Shown: positions 7,979 to 17,380 of the stretch, piece by piece | How positions within the stretch are numbered: position 1 is the stretch's first letter | How the letters are laid out: the number at the start of each line of letters is the position of its first letter | Assembly (NCBI GenBank): GCA_030524285.1 | Contig: JAUNGQ010000005.1 | Location: forward strand, 1 to 64,000 | From: Eubacteriales bacterium | Lineage (GTDB): Bacteria > Bacillota > Clostridia > Oscillospirales > Butyricicoccaceae | Reading direction: 5' to 3' | Length of the DNA stretch: 64,000 nucleotides | Translations under genes and position numbers: made by a program | The notes under the pieces: model-generated | Told to the model about the DNA's origin: nothing | What the model saw: only the letters and a program-made list of their open reading frames with translations | The model's database searches: none

Positions 7979-9421
7979 TCAGATCAGCGAATCATACATT
8001 TCTTCGTACTTTCTTGCAGATGCATCCCACGAGAAATCTGTTGTCATGCCGCGCTTGACAATATCTTTCCACGCCTCGGGTTCATCATAGAATACCTGCT
8101 CTGCATAGAAAATCGTATTCAGCATGTCGTCTGCATTATAGTTCGTAAACGAGAAACCTGTGCCGGTCTGTTCATACCGGTTATACGGCTGGACGGTATC
8201 ACGCAGACCGCCTGTCTCACGAACAATCGGAACCGTGCCATACCGCAGAGAAATGAGCTGTGTCAGCCCGCACGGCTCAAATCGGGATGGCATCAGCATG
8301 GCATCTGCCGCTGCATACAGGCGATGCGCCCTTGTTTCATTAAACAGGATATTCGCGGAAACCTGTCCCTTCCGTGTCCATTCATAACGGCGGAACATAT
8401 TTTCATACCGTGGATCACCAGTACCGATGATAACCAGCTGAATCCGGGAGCTGAGCATACGCTCCAGTACCCACTCTACCAGATCCAATCCCTTCTGATC
8501 GGTCAGGCGGGTAATCATTGCAATCATCATCACGTCCGGATCCTCTGGCATTCCCAACTCACGCTGCAATGCCAGCTTGCATGCCTTCTTGCCTTCTGCA
8601 AAGCTTTCTACATTATAGGTAGCCGCCAGCATTTGGTCTGTCTCCGGGTTATACAAATCATAGTCAATGCCATTGAGAATACCGCTCAGCGTATCCGCCT
8701 TGGCGCTTAACAGTCCATGCAGACCCTCGCCATAATATGGCATACGGATTTCATCTGCATAGCTTTCACTCACCGTTGTAATCCGATCTGCATAAACCAG
8801 ACCACCCTTCAGCATATTGGCATCCTTATGGAATTCCATACGTCCGAGCACAAAGACATGTCCCGGCAGGCCCGTGAACCGCCGCATGGTCTGAATATCC
8901 CAAACACCCTGGAATTTCAGATTGTGAATTGTCATAACGGTACGGATACCGCGGAAGAACGGATTATCCTGAAACATCTCATGCAGGAATACCGGAATCA
9001 AAGCTGTCTGCCAATCATGGCAATGGATAATATCCGGTCGGAAATCAATCATTGGCAACATGGACAATACAGCTTTGGAAAAGAAACTGAACTTCTGGAT
9101 ATCCCAAAGAATATCACTGTACAGCTTTTCTCCATAGAAGAAATGCTCATTATCAATATAATAATAACGGATGCCCTCGAACTCACAGGTCATAATTCCT
9201 ACATAGAAATTACCCAGCTCGCCTAAATCCATATAAAAGTTACCTAAATACGAAAAACGGCTACGATATTTCTGTGGGATACAGGTATAATCCGGCAGCA
9301 CAACTCGTACATCATACTTGCTCTTGTCCAGCGTCTTCGGAAGTGCGCCAACAACATCCGCCAAGCCGCCCGTCTTGACAAACGGTACACATTCTGACGC
9401 AGCAAACAATATGTTTTTCAT
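7979..9421 (-). CDS. glgA: Glycogen synthase GlgA (ADP-glucose type, GT5)
   Basis: 480-residue GT-B glycosyltransferase that adds glucose from ADP-glucose to the growing alpha-1,4-glucan. The N-terminal ADP-glucose-binding KTGGLADVVG (residues 16-25) is present. So are the HDWQTALIP segment, the internal KGGLVYADRITTVS segment, and the C-terminal catalytic block PSRFEPCGLTQL with RETGGL following. Length matches bacterial GlgA. It is a single-gene unit with its own strong promoter (9540-9568) and a hairpin after the stop. Other glg genes (glgC, glgB, glgP) are not in the window, which is unusual since they are often clustered. Confidence 0.97.
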   Translation of the reverse strand: MKNILFAASECVPFVKTGGLADVVGALPKTLDKSKYDVRVVLPDYTCIPQKYRSRFSYLGNFYMDLGELGNFYVGIMTCEFEGIRYYYIDNEHFFYGEKLYSDILWDIQKFSFFSKAVLSMLPMIDFRPDIIHCHDWQTALIPVFLHEMFQDNPFFRGIRTVMTIHNLKFQGVWDIQTMRRFTGLPGHVFVLGRMEFHKDANMLKGGLVYADRITTVSESYADEIRMPYYGEGLHGLLSAKADTLSGILNGIDYDLYNPETDQMLAATYNVESFAEGKKACKLALQRELGMPEDPDVMMIAMITRLTDQKGLDLVEWVLERMLSSRIQLVIIGTGDPRYENMFRRYEWTRKGQVSANILFNETRAHRLYAAADAMLMPSRFEPCGLTQLISLRYGTVPIVRETGGLRDTVQPYNRYEQTGTGFSFTNYNADDMLNTIFYAEQVFYDEPEAWKDIVKRGMTTDFSWDASARKYEEMYDSLI

Positions 9422-9539
9422 CTCTGATGCCCTCCATCCTGATTTACAACAATAGCATCTCTGTATTCTTTGCCCTTCCGGTAAGCTACGGACTCCAGCT
9501 ATTTTGTGATATTTATTACTACGTTATATGCTTATTATC

Positions 9540-9568
9540 ATTATATTCCACATCAAATCCATTGTCAA
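9540..9568 (-). promoter_or_regulatory. Consensus sigma-A promoter of glgA
   Basis: Minus strand TTGACA (9563-9568) and TATAAT (9540-9545) separated by 17 bases, both perfect. The predicted leader to the glgA ATG at 9421 is about 110 bases; I see no obvious riboswitch in it. Confidence 0.8.
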
Positions 9569-9684
9569 CGCATTCACTGTAGCCATTGTGAGAGAATCTA
9601 CCGCAATTTCATGTATATTTTGCAAAAATACACAGCATTTCTCCATAAACTCACTGTAATCTATGCATTTCCAGTCGATCTTTC

Positions 9685-10659
9685 TCAACCATCTGATTCT
9701 TCATAGGAAAAGTTGATATCAGAGACTGCAGATCCGGTAGCTTCTGGTTCGCCGCCCTGTAATGCCATCACGCAAGCCCCCACTGCAATGGCAAAGAAAA
9801 AAATGACAACCAGTACAACGACAATAATACCGCGTTTACTGATGAGTTGTTCCGGTTCTTCGTCTGTTTCCTCCTGTGCATATACTCTGCGTTGCCTGAC
9901 CGCATTCCTCCGATATACTGGATCTGCTTCCATATAGCCCTGTCTTTCCGATTCCGGTTCTACCGTAATAAAGTCCTGTGGAATCGGAATATCCGGTATA
10001 TCAGGAACATTTGCGATCTCCTGACTATCTTGGCTGTCTGCATCTTCTGAAATCTGCGAAATATCTGTTATTTCTGCACGATCCTGTGTATCCGTGACGT
10101 CAGAACTTCCTGGCATCTCAATCATTTCTGAGCCAGGGGAACGGTCTTCAACATCCAAAGACTCTGAAATGTCCGGTATATCTGCATGATCCGAGTTCTC
10201 TGGAATATCTATCATCTCTGAGTTGTCTGGGACATCTGTGACATGTAAGCTCCCCGGCGCATCTGCAGTTGCTGTCTTTTCTTCGATCATATTGTTCTGC
10301 TGTACAACAGCTGCACGCGCTGCCTGTAGCTCTTCCCTGGATATCATACGGGTATACGCTTCATCTTCTATGTCCTGTGGTGTCTGTGCGTCGTCTAACT
10401 CCATAGCCGGAATCTCCGTAGCATCCGGCTGCTGCGCCTGCTTCTCCGGTGCGCTCTGAATAAAATCCTCCGGAATTGCAATATCAAATGTATCCTCCTG
10501 CTCCGGATTTATTCGGCTGGAAAAGAAATCCATCGGAATTGATGCAGTATCCTGTTTCTTTGCTGACTGCGCTTTTCTTCCTTCTGCTGTTGGTGAACCG
10601 CAAAATATACAGTATTTTACACCATCCTGTAATTGTCTTCCGCATCGGATGCAATACAT
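9685..10659 (-). CDS. Zinc-ribbon membrane-anchored protein with acidic repeat region
   Basis: 324-residue protein. A zinc ribbon with two CxxC pairs (Cys 3, 6, 17, 20) opens the sequence. A ~220-residue low-complexity region follows, full of D, E, S, I and P, with repeated units resembling D-I-P-D-x-S-E. A single membrane helix lies near residues 278-300, with a short tail behind it. The ATG at 10659 with GGGAGGA upstream is preferred over an upstream extension. The layout suggests a tail-anchored protein with its zinc ribbon in the cytoplasm. Similar zinc-ribbon proteins are annotated zinc_ribbon_2; function is unknown. Confidence 0.8.
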   Translation of the reverse strand: MYCIRCGRQLQDGVKYCIFCGSPTAEGRKAQSAKKQDTASIPMDFFSSRINPEQEDTFDIAIPEDFIQSAPEKQAQQPDATEIPAMELDDAQTPQDIEDEAYTRMISREELQAARAAVVQQNNMIEEKTATADAPGSLHVTDVPDNSEMIDIPENSDHADIPDISESLDVEDRSPGSEMIEMPGSSDVTDTQDRAEITDISQISEDADSQDSQEIANVPDIPDIPIPQDFITVEPESERQGYMEADPVYRRNAVRQRRVYAQEETDEEPEQLISKRGIIVVVLVVIFFFAIAVGACVMALQGGEPEATGSAVSDINFSYEESDG

Positions 10660-10701
10660 GCTGATTTCCTCCCTGTCTGAAATATCGGAGCTCTTCTTTT
10701 C

Positions 10702-10730
10702 ATTATAAGCCATATTGGAAAATATGACAA
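10702..10730 (-). promoter_or_regulatory. Sigma-A promoter of the zinc-ribbon protein gene
   Basis: Minus strand TTGTCA (10725-10730), 17 bases, TATAAT (10702-10707). The ribosome site and ATG at 10659 follow about 40 bases downstream. Confidence 0.65.
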
Positions 10731-10785
10731 GTTTTTTCCTACAATGCCATTCATTCAGACAATATATGCTATTGACTTCCAGCAA

Positions 10786-10820
10786 AGAACCCCGAACAGC
10801 ATTCAGCCATTCGGGGTTCT
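10786..10820 (-). terminator. Hairpin upstream of the zinc-ribbon gene
   Basis: AGAACCCCGAA pairs perfectly with TTCGGGGTTCT over a 13-base loop, with TTTG following on the minus strand. It lies between the gene ending at 11038 and the promoter at 10702, and insulates the two. Confidence 0.6.
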
Positions 10821-10843
10821 GATATAAAAACATGAAAAAGGAG

Positions 10844-10884
10844 GACGAAGAAAAGAAGCAATTCTCATCCCCCTTCGTCTTATT
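10844..10884. terminator. Second hairpin in the 10.7-11.0 kb gap
   Basis: GACGAAG pairs with CTTCGTC around a 22-base loop. On the minus strand it is followed by CTCCTTTTTC, and on the plus strand by TTATTT. The rest of the 378-base gap to 11037 is AT-rich, with no gene that I can support. Confidence 0.45.
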
Positions 10885-11037
10885 TCAGACATATCCTGTG
10901 CAGAGGGAAGAAAATAATGCTATAAGGGAGTTTATGATAAGAGAAAAAAATCTTTTTTGTAATTTTTCTTAGTATATCCCGTGAATATGACTTCAATATA
11001 ACAGAATTATGTCCAATCCGTTAATATTTTATGCGAT

Positions 11038-11442
11038 CTAAAAACTGACGAGAATACCAATTATCATACCGGCCAGTACGCCGACTGCCATAACAGCTGC
11101 GCTAATCGCATACCAGTACTGTGGTTCCTTTTGATTGTGCAGCTTCGTAAACATCCCACGAATCAGTGCAGCAATGCCAAATACAAGGATGGCTACAAAT
11201 AGCAGACATGCCATCGAAAGCAAAATCGAGCCGGACACAATCACCTTGCCAATCAGGATCATACAACAGGCTGCCAGACAAATCAGGATAAATGTAACAA
11301 TTGGCAGTCCACCAGTCTGTGCAGATACATCCGGCATATCATCCAACGGATCCTTTTCCAGCCGGTCCACAGCCTTGTGTACCGGTTGCTCTTCAACAGA
11401 TTCAATACGGTAATTGCTTTGTTTTCGTTCGGTTTCTGCCAT
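11038..11442 (-). CDS. Hypothetical membrane protein
   Basis: 134-residue protein. A polar N-terminal ~45 residues with an acidic-basic mix is followed by three hydrophobic helices (about residues 47-66, 70-92 and 112-132). I do not recognise a family. It lies 69 bases after rfbC on the same strand, so it may be the last gene of the polysaccharide transcript, although nothing in its sequence points to sugar chemistry. An AGGAG is present upstream of the ATG at slightly long spacing. Confidence 0.7.
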   Translation of the reverse strand: MAETERKQSNYRIESVEEQPVHKAVDRLEKDPLDDMPDVSAQTGGLPIVTFILICLAACCMILIGKVIVSGSILLSMACLLFVAILVFGIAALIRGMFTKLHNQKEPQYWYAISAAVMAVGVLAGMIIGILVSF

Positions 11443-11511
11443 TCGTTCTCATCTCCTGCTTTGTTTCTGCTTTATCATGGCATCAGCAAAAGATATCCCA
11501 CATCGATTGCT

Positions 11512-12114
11512 TTAGAATTGAAAAGTATCTTTTAAGCCCAGCCACTTCTGATCCTTATCACTCAAGTTCAATGCGGTTCCATCCGCCAAATGATACCCTT
11601 CTGCAGACGCACTGCCCGGATATTGGCCTACCAACTTTGGCCATGTGATTCCAATTTCCGGATCATTCCACGCAAGGCCACCTTCATCACCAGGATGATA
11701 GAAGTCCGTTACCTTATAGCAGAACTTTGCCACATCGGACAGCACCAAAAAACCGTGTGCAAAGCCTTCCGAAATATAGAACTGCTTGTTATTTTCTTCT
11801 GTCAACTCAACGCCAAACCATTGACCATATGTCTTGCTTCCAGCACGAAGATCAACAGCAACATCAAAGACAGAACCTTGAATTACACGTACAAGCTTTC
11901 CCTGTGGATACCGCTTTTGGAAATGCAAACCGCGCAGCACACCCTTTTTACTCATGCTCTGGTTATCCTGCACGAAAACCATGTCCAGTCCTGCTTCGTG
12001 CATATCATTCTGATTGTAGGTTTCTACAAAGTAGCCGCGGTTGTCACCATGGACTGTCGGCTCGATAACATACAAGCCCTCAATCGGAGCCTTTGTAACA
12101 GTAATCTGTCCCAT
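11512..12114 (-). CDS. rfbC: dTDP-4-dehydrorhamnose 3,5-epimerase
   Basis: 200-residue cupin-fold epimerase converting dTDP-4-keto-6-deoxyglucose to dTDP-4-keto-L-rhamnose, the third step of dTDP-L-rhamnose synthesis. Signature segments are GYFVETYNQNDM, FVQDNQSMSKKGVLRGLHFQ (catalytic His in GLHFQ) and ISEGFAHGFLVLSD. I take the ATG at 12114, with GAGG upstream, rather than a TTG five codons earlier. It is the last of four clustered rhamnose genes (A, B, D, C in transcription order) that close the polysaccharide operon. Confidence 0.97.
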   Translation of the reverse strand: MGQITVTKAPIEGLYVIEPTVHGDNRGYFVETYNQNDMHEAGLDMVFVQDNQSMSKKGVLRGLHFQKRYPQGKLVRVIQGSVFDVAVDLRAGSKTYGQWFGVELTEENNKQFYISEGFAHGFLVLSDVAKFCYKVTDFYHPGDEGGLAWNDPEIGITWPKLVGQYPGSASAEGYHLADGTALNLSDKDQKWLGLKDTFQF

Positions 12115-12133
12115 ATCTCTTTTCCTCAATTTT

Positions 12134-13048
12134 TTACAAGTTTGCTTCTTTTAAATATCTGCTCAGCGCATCCTGCCACGTTGGAAGCGGTGCGAAACCT
12201 GCTTCAACCAGTTTACTTTTATCTAGCCTGCTGTTGGATGGACGTGCTGCTTTACTCAGTCCATATTCCTCTGTGGTAACCGGAATGATATGCGTACAAA
12301 GTCCTGCCTGTTTATAAATCTCACAGGTAAAATCATACCAACTGATATATCCGCCTTCATTGGTAGCATGATAATAACCATACTTCTCCGTCTCATTCAT
12401 ATCTATCAGAAGACGTGCTAAATCCAATGTATATGTTGGTGTACCAATCTGGTCATTTACTACACGAACTGTATTATGTGTTTTACCAACATTTACCATC
12501 GTCTTAATAAAGTTTTTCCCATTCAGGCCGAATACCCATGCAATACGGACGATAAAATATTTATCCAGTGTATTGGAAACTGCCAGTTCCCCTTCCAGCT
12601 TGGTCTGTCCATACACATTTAACGGCTTATAATCTTTGCAATCCGGCTTCCATGGCTCTACACCCTGACCATCAAATACATAATCTGTACTCAAATAGGT
12701 CATCTTGCAATCCAACTGTTTGCAAGCAGCTGCAATATTCTGTGTACCACCAGCATTGATAGCACGTACCTTTTCTATTTTGTCATCATCCTCTGCCAGA
12801 TCTACAGCAGTCCATGCCGCACAGTGAATCACTGCATCCGGTTTGATATCTACAATGACTTTTTTCACTGCATCAGCATTGGTAATATCAAGCTGGACAT
12901 ATGGCATCGTAGTTACTGCCGAACCATCTGCTACACCGCTGTAGGTTTGTGCAATGTCAGAACCAACGCCTTCATAGCCGCGCTTTGCCAACTCATTCAT
13001 GACATCATGTCCCAGCTGTCCACCGACACCTGTAACAAAAAATTTCAT
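12134..13048 (-). CDS. rfbD: dTDP-4-dehydrorhamnose reductase
   Basis: 304-residue short-chain dehydrogenase/reductase that reduces dTDP-4-keto-L-rhamnose to dTDP-L-rhamnose with NAD(P)H. It has the N-terminal nucleotide-binding GVGGQLGHDV, a DYVFDG motif, and the catalytic YGQTK (Tyr-xxx-Lys) near residue 140. It is separated from rfbB by three bases and from rfbC by 19, so translation is likely coupled. Confidence 0.97.
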   Translation of the reverse strand: MKFFVTGVGGQLGHDVMNELAKRGYEGVGSDIAQTYSGVADGSAVTTMPYVQLDITNADAVKKVIVDIKPDAVIHCAAWTAVDLAEDDDKIEKVRAINAGGTQNIAAACKQLDCKMTYLSTDYVFDGQGVEPWKPDCKDYKPLNVYGQTKLEGELAVSNTLDKYFIVRIAWVFGLNGKNFIKTMVNVGKTHNTVRVVNDQIGTPTYTLDLARLLIDMNETEKYGYYHATNEGGYISWYDFTCEIYKQAGLCTHIIPVTTEEYGLSKAARPSNSRLDKSKLVEAGFAPLPTWQDALSRYLKEANL

Positions 13049-13051
13049 TCG

Positions 13052-14080
13052 TCAGACCTCCTCGCGGTTTCCATACATCTTTTCATAATAGTTCTGATAT
13101 TCGCCCGAAATAATCGTTTCCCACCATTCACGGTTATCCAGATACCACTCGATTGTCTTTTTGATACCATCTTTGAACATAGTCTCGGGAAGCCATCCAA
13201 GTTCATGATGAATCTTAGTTGGATCAATTGCATACCGCATATCATGGCCCTTGCGGTCCGTAACATGAGTAATCAGGCTCTCTGGCTTACCCAGCTCTTT
13301 ACAAATCAGCTTGACAATATCGATGTTCTTCATCTCATTATGGCCACCGATGTTATAAACCTCACCGACTCTGCCCTGATGGATGATCAGATCAATTGCT
13401 TTACAATGATCTTCTACATATAACCAGTCACGTACATTTAAGCCTTCACCATAAACCGGCAACGGTTTATCATTCAAAGCATTGGCAATCATCAGTGGAA
13501 TCAGCTTTTCTGGAAAATGATATGGACCATAATTATTAGAACAACGAGAAATTGTTACTGGCAGGCCATAGGTTCTATGATATGCCAGTACCAGTAAATC
13601 TGCTGCCGCTTTAGAAGAAGAATACGGACTGCTGGTATGAATCGGTGTTTCCTCTGTAAAAAACAAATCTGGTCTATCTAGCGGCAGATCTCCATAAACT
13701 TCATCTGTGGAAACCTGATGATACCGGGTAATACCATATTTCCGACACGCATCCATCATCGTTGCTGTACCTATAATATTCGTTTGAAGGAAAATTCCCG
13801 GATCTTCAATCGAGCGGTCAACATGGCTTTCTGCTGCAAAATTAACGACGATATCCGGCTTTTCTTCTTCAAACAGATGATATACAGCCTCTCTATCACA
13901 AATATCAGCCTTTACAAAACGAAATTTCGGATTTTTCATAACCGGTGCCAATGTAGATAGATTACCGGCATAGGTCAGTTTATCCAAACAGATAATGCGG
14001 TAATCTGTATGCTTCTTCAGCATATGGAAGACAAAATTACTCCCAATGAAGCCGGCACCACCGGTAACAATAATAGTCAT
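13052..14080 (-). CDS. rfbB: dTDP-glucose 4,6-dehydratase
   Basis: 342-residue NAD-dependent extended SDR enzyme, second step of rhamnose synthesis. It shows GGAGFIGSNF at residues 7-16, DKLTYAGNL, the substrate segment STDEVYGDL and the catalytic YSSSKAAADLL. It acts in the cytoplasm on dTDP-glucose made by the adjacent rfbA product. Gap to rfbA is 16 bases. Confidence 0.98.
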   Translation of the reverse strand: MTIIVTGGAGFIGSNFVFHMLKKHTDYRIICLDKLTYAGNLSTLAPVMKNPKFRFVKADICDREAVYHLFEEEKPDIVVNFAAESHVDRSIEDPGIFLQTNIIGTATMMDACRKYGITRYHQVSTDEVYGDLPLDRPDLFFTEETPIHTSSPYSSSKAAADLLVLAYHRTYGLPVTISRCSNNYGPYHFPEKLIPLMIANALNDKPLPVYGEGLNVRDWLYVEDHCKAIDLIIHQGRVGEVYNIGGHNEMKNIDIVKLICKELGKPESLITHVTDRKGHDMRYAIDPTKIHHELGWLPETMFKDGIKKTIEWYLDNREWWETIISGEYQNYYEKMYGNREEV

Positions 14081-14096
14081 TGTTTATCCCCTTTTC

Positions 14097-14999
14097 TTAC
14101 TTGTTATGTAACTTATCAATATATTTTCCATCTAGAACGTCCTTCAGATATTGGCCATACTGATTCTTCTTCAGAACCTCATATACCTCAAGCACATCCT
14201 CTTTTGATATCCAGCCGTTTAAATATGCAATTTCCTCTAAACAGGCAACCTTACGGTGCTGATGAGTCTCGATAGTACGGATAAAGTTTGTTGCATCTAC
14301 GAGACTTTCATGTGTGCCGGTATCCAACCATGTAAAGCCCTGGCCAAGCAGCTCTACATTCAATTCTCCGTTTTCCAGATAAATACGATTTAAATCCGTA
14401 ATTTCCAGTTCACCACGAGCAGATGGCTTCAAATTCTTTGCATATTCTACAACACGGTTATCATAGAAATAAAGTCCGGTAACACAATAATTGCTCTTCG
14501 GTTTTGCAGGCTTTTCCTCAATAGAAACTGCTTTGCCATCCTTATCAAATTCCACAATGCCAAAGCGTTCCGGGTCATCTACATAGTAGCCAAATACAGT
14601 AGCCCCCTTACCGTTGTCAGCATTTTCAACTGCCTGCTTCAGACGTGTCTGCAGTCCATGACCTGCAAAGATATTATCACCCAGAACCATTGCCACAGTA
14701 TCATTACCAATGAAATCTGCACCAATAATAAATGCCTGTGCCAGTCCGTCCGGAGACGGCTGAACCGCATAGGTCAGGTTAACACCGAACTGATGTCCAT
14801 CACCCAGCAGATCCTGAAACCGCGGTGTATCTTGCGGCGTCGAAATAATCAAAATATCCCGAATACCTGCATTCATTAGAACAGACATCGGATAATAGAT
14901 CATTGGCTTGTCATAAACAGGAAGTAATTGCTTCGATGTCACTTTTGTCAATGGATAAAGACGTGTACCAGAACCGCCCGCTAGAATGATGCCTTTCAT
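14097..14999 (-). CDS. rfbA: Glucose-1-phosphate thymidylyltransferase
   Basis: 300-residue nucleotidyltransferase making dTDP-glucose from glucose-1-phosphate and dTTP. The N-terminal [27 protein letters not shown] is diagnostic; a VLGDNIF metal-binding Asp and an EEKPAKPKS segment follow. It starts at the base where the flippase gene ends, so the rhamnose genes are attached to the polysaccharide operon rather than separately transcribed. Confidence 0.98.
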   Translation of the reverse strand: MKGIILAGGSGTRLYPLTKVTSKQLLPVYDKPMIYYPMSVLMNAGIRDILIISTPQDTPRFQDLLGDGHQFGVNLTYAVQPSPDGLAQAFIIGADFIGNDTVAMVLGDNIFAGHGLQTRLKQAVENADNGKGATVFGYYVDDPERFGIVEFDKDGKAVSIEEKPAKPKSNYCVTGLYFYDNRVVEYAKNLKPSARGELEITDLNRIYLENGELNVELLGQGFTWLDTGTHESLVDATNFIRTIETHQHRKVACLEEIAYLNGWISKEDVLEVYEVLKKNQYGQYLKDVLDGKYIDKLHNK

Positions 15000-16432
15000 T
15001 AGTTACTACCTCTCTTTTTCTTCAACAGCAATATAATAGCAGTTATCATGCAATATATAGCCAATCCTATCCCTGCTAAAAGAACAAGATTCAGAATCGT
15101 TGCCTGTACCCTCACAGAAACATAAAGCAATACAGCACACATTACTACACCAGATATCATATAAACTGGTACATTACGAAACAGTTTTACCAAATCTAAA
15201 TACTTTTTTACATAGAATAACTGAATGACAAATCCTGTTGTTTCTGCAATGATGCTTCCAATACATACGCCATATAGTCCCAATTTAGGCGTAAGTAAAA
15301 AATTAAGTACCAAATTGATTCCAGTTGCTGCAAAAATTGAAATGGTATATTTCTGTTGTTCCCCTCTGGGAATCAAATATTGAACTGCTACCAGATTTGA
15401 ACCACTCACCATAAGAATAATAGGTGAACATATTCTAATTACTTCTCCTGTTTGGTGATAACCTGTCGGCAGATACCAATCTACGAACAATTGTGCACAG
15501 GCAAACACGCCGAAGAAAAGCAAAAAAGATATACTTGCTACTACATCCGCACTCATCTTCATATATTTGAAAGTCTCTTCTTCGTTTTTCTGTGCAAGGC
15601 TACTTGAAATACGAGGAACCATGACCCTGCAAAAGGATGGTACAATTGCTAGAAATAATCTTAACAAAATCTGTCCCTGTGCATAAATAGCTGCAACACT
15701 ATATGTTGTGAAAATACCAAGTATCGTCTTATCTAAAATTGTATATATACTACTTGCAACCTGCGGAACAAAGAGTGAAATTGAATCTTTCAAATAACGT
15801 TTATCAATTCCCTTTGGTATAAAAAATGCAATTTGTTTTTTGAGCAATACCCACCACATATAGCAATTAATGGATATCTGAGGGATATATAATGTACAAA
15901 CATATCGATATATGTGGTCTTCCTGTCTTACAAAGATAAACAGACATATAAAGCTCACCAATTTTACAAAAATATTTCTCTGTGCAATTGATTTAAAATC
16001 TTCTATTCCTATATAAAACCACGAGATATCAAACATAGAAGAAATAATATATAAAATATACACAAACGACAGTATTTTTTTTTCAATAAAAACACAGTAC
16101 GCAATATATATCAACAGTGTAAGTAAATGAAAAACAAATTGTATCTTAAAAATTGAAAAAAATGTTTTGCCTGTTTTATTTCTATCTCCCAAGCATTTTG
16201 CGATTTCTCTCGGTCCAAGCAGCGTAATTCCAAGCATGCCAAACAATATAAAATATTCACAATTTGCTTGAATTACCGTATTTAAGCCAACTGTAGTTTG
16301 AGTAAAAACTCTCGTGATATATGGGACTGTTATGATTGGTAAAATAAGCGATAATACTTGGTAACTTAGATTATATGAAAAATTTTTGAAAATCGTTTGG
16401 AATTCACAAAAATATTTCCTAATTCGCCACAT
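14999..16432 (-). CDS. Oligosaccharide flippase (Wzx-like)
   Basis: 477-residue membrane protein with about twelve to fourteen helices, typical of the MATE/MOP-superfamily polysaccharide flippases. The N-terminal [27 protein letters not shown] is a hallmark. It would move lipid-linked repeat units across the membrane for polymerisation by the Wzy-like protein. GAGGAG lies 8 bases before the ATG. Base composition is much more AT-rich than the rfb genes after it, as usual for the variable core of capsule loci. Confidence 0.93.
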   Translation of the reverse strand: MWRIRKYFCEFQTIFKNFSYNLSYQVLSLILPIITVPYITRVFTQTTVGLNTVIQANCEYFILFGMLGITLLGPREIAKCLGDRNKTGKTFFSIFKIQFVFHLLTLLIYIAYCVFIEKKILSFVYILYIISSMFDISWFYIGIEDFKSIAQRNIFVKLVSFICLFIFVRQEDHIYRYVCTLYIPQISINCYMWWVLLKKQIAFFIPKGIDKRYLKDSISLFVPQVASSIYTILDKTILGIFTTYSVAAIYAQGQILLRLFLAIVPSFCRVMVPRISSSLAQKNEEETFKYMKMSADVVASISFLLFFGVFACAQLFVDWYLPTGYHQTGEVIRICSPIILMVSGSNLVAVQYLIPRGEQQKYTISIFAATGINLVLNFLLTPKLGLYGVCIGSIIAETTGFVIQLFYVKKYLDLVKLFRNVPVYMISGVVMCAVLLYVSVRVQATILNLVLLAGIGLAIYCMITAIILLLKKKRGSN

Positions 16433-16483
16433 TGTATCATCTCCTCACATGCACCAATCTAGCATTCTTTTATAAGTTTTCAC

Positions 16484-17374
16484 TTAAAATGTCCGAAATA
16501 CTATCATCCTCTTACAGGATTTTTTTAAGTTTGCCGGCAACTTATTTACCGTACTGCACGTGTATAATGCTAGCCAATTCTTTACAGATTTTCGATAACA
16601 ACTCATCAACTCGAGTTCTGTTTTTTGGTTGTATTCAAGATATTGTGCATATCCTTGTAATAAGTTGCAAGCTAAATTTTCATGCCTATGGGCATTTTTC
16701 CTGAAAAAATCGTCTATTTTCTTTCTCAGTTTTCTCTTTTTTTTCATTCCGACTACATTATTGGCATGTTGTCTATACATAATGTGAGCGGTTTTGTCTA
16801 ATACCGTTTTTCCTGTGAATACTGCAACACAGGCTATCCATGCATCATGCATGTAAAATTCTTTCGGTTTATATTTCCTTAAAACATCGGCAAGCATACA
16901 ATTATATACTACTGTACATCCAGTTACAAAAAATCCATACAATACATTATGCTGATTGATTTCATCTGGAATAATCTGTCCATCTTTTAGCAAAGTACCA
17001 TTTTGATCTATCAACTGAAGTGCAGAGTAGTACATCGCTGGCTCGTTATAATACTTCAGTTTTTCAATGGCGGAAGCTAATTTATCTGGAAGCCATATAT
17101 CATCTTGATCGGATAATGCGTAATATTCCGCTTCTATATCCATTTGTATCAACTCCAAAAAAGACAGCGCTGGCCCTAGATTTTTGCCTCGTATGTAATG
17201 AACAAACTCAAATTGTTTTTGATATTCTTCCAAGATATGAATTGTTCCATCCGTAGAACCATCATCCCGTATATACAAGCTTACTTCGACATTTTCCTGA
17301 TTGATGATACTATCAATCTGTTCCCGAATAAAATTTGAGCCATTATAAGTCGACATTAATACTGCAATCTGCAA
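16484..17374 (-). CDS. Glycosyltransferase family 2
   Basis: 296-residue GT-A glycosyltransferase. It opens with IAVLMSTYNGSNFIREQIDSI, followed by YIRDDGSTDGT, ALSDQDDIWLPDK (a DQDD metal-binding motif) and MHDAWIACVA. It resembles rhamnosyl- or alpha-glycosyltransferases of capsule loci; donor and linkage cannot be told. The likely start is a TTG at 17374 with GAGGTG upstream. It lies seven bases after the polymerase gene. Confidence 0.9.
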   Translation of the reverse strand: MQIAVLMSTYNGSNFIREQIDSIINQENVEVSLYIRDDGSTDGTIHILEEYQKQFEFVHYIRGKNLGPALSFLELIQMDIEAEYYALSDQDDIWLPDKLASAIEKLKYYNEPAMYYSALQLIDQNGTLLKDGQIIPDEINQHNVLYGFFVTGCTVVYNCMLADVLRKYKPKEFYMHDAWIACVAVFTGKTVLDKTAHIMYRQHANNVVGMKKKRKLRKKIDDFFRKNAHRHENLACNLLQGYAQYLEYNQKTELELMSCYRKSVKNWLALYTCSTVNKLPANLKKSCKRMIVFRTF

Positions 17375-17380
17375 TATATT

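Noticed and set aside
10833..10976. Possible 46-codon plus-strand gene with ATGAAAAAGGAGGACGAAG at its head
   Set aside because: The AGGAGG lies inside the frame rather than before it, the region is better explained as a hairpin terminator, and the product has no recognisable character.
11038..11442. Assigning the small membrane protein after rfbC to polysaccharide export
   Set aside because: Position alone is not enough; it has no motif of any known export family.
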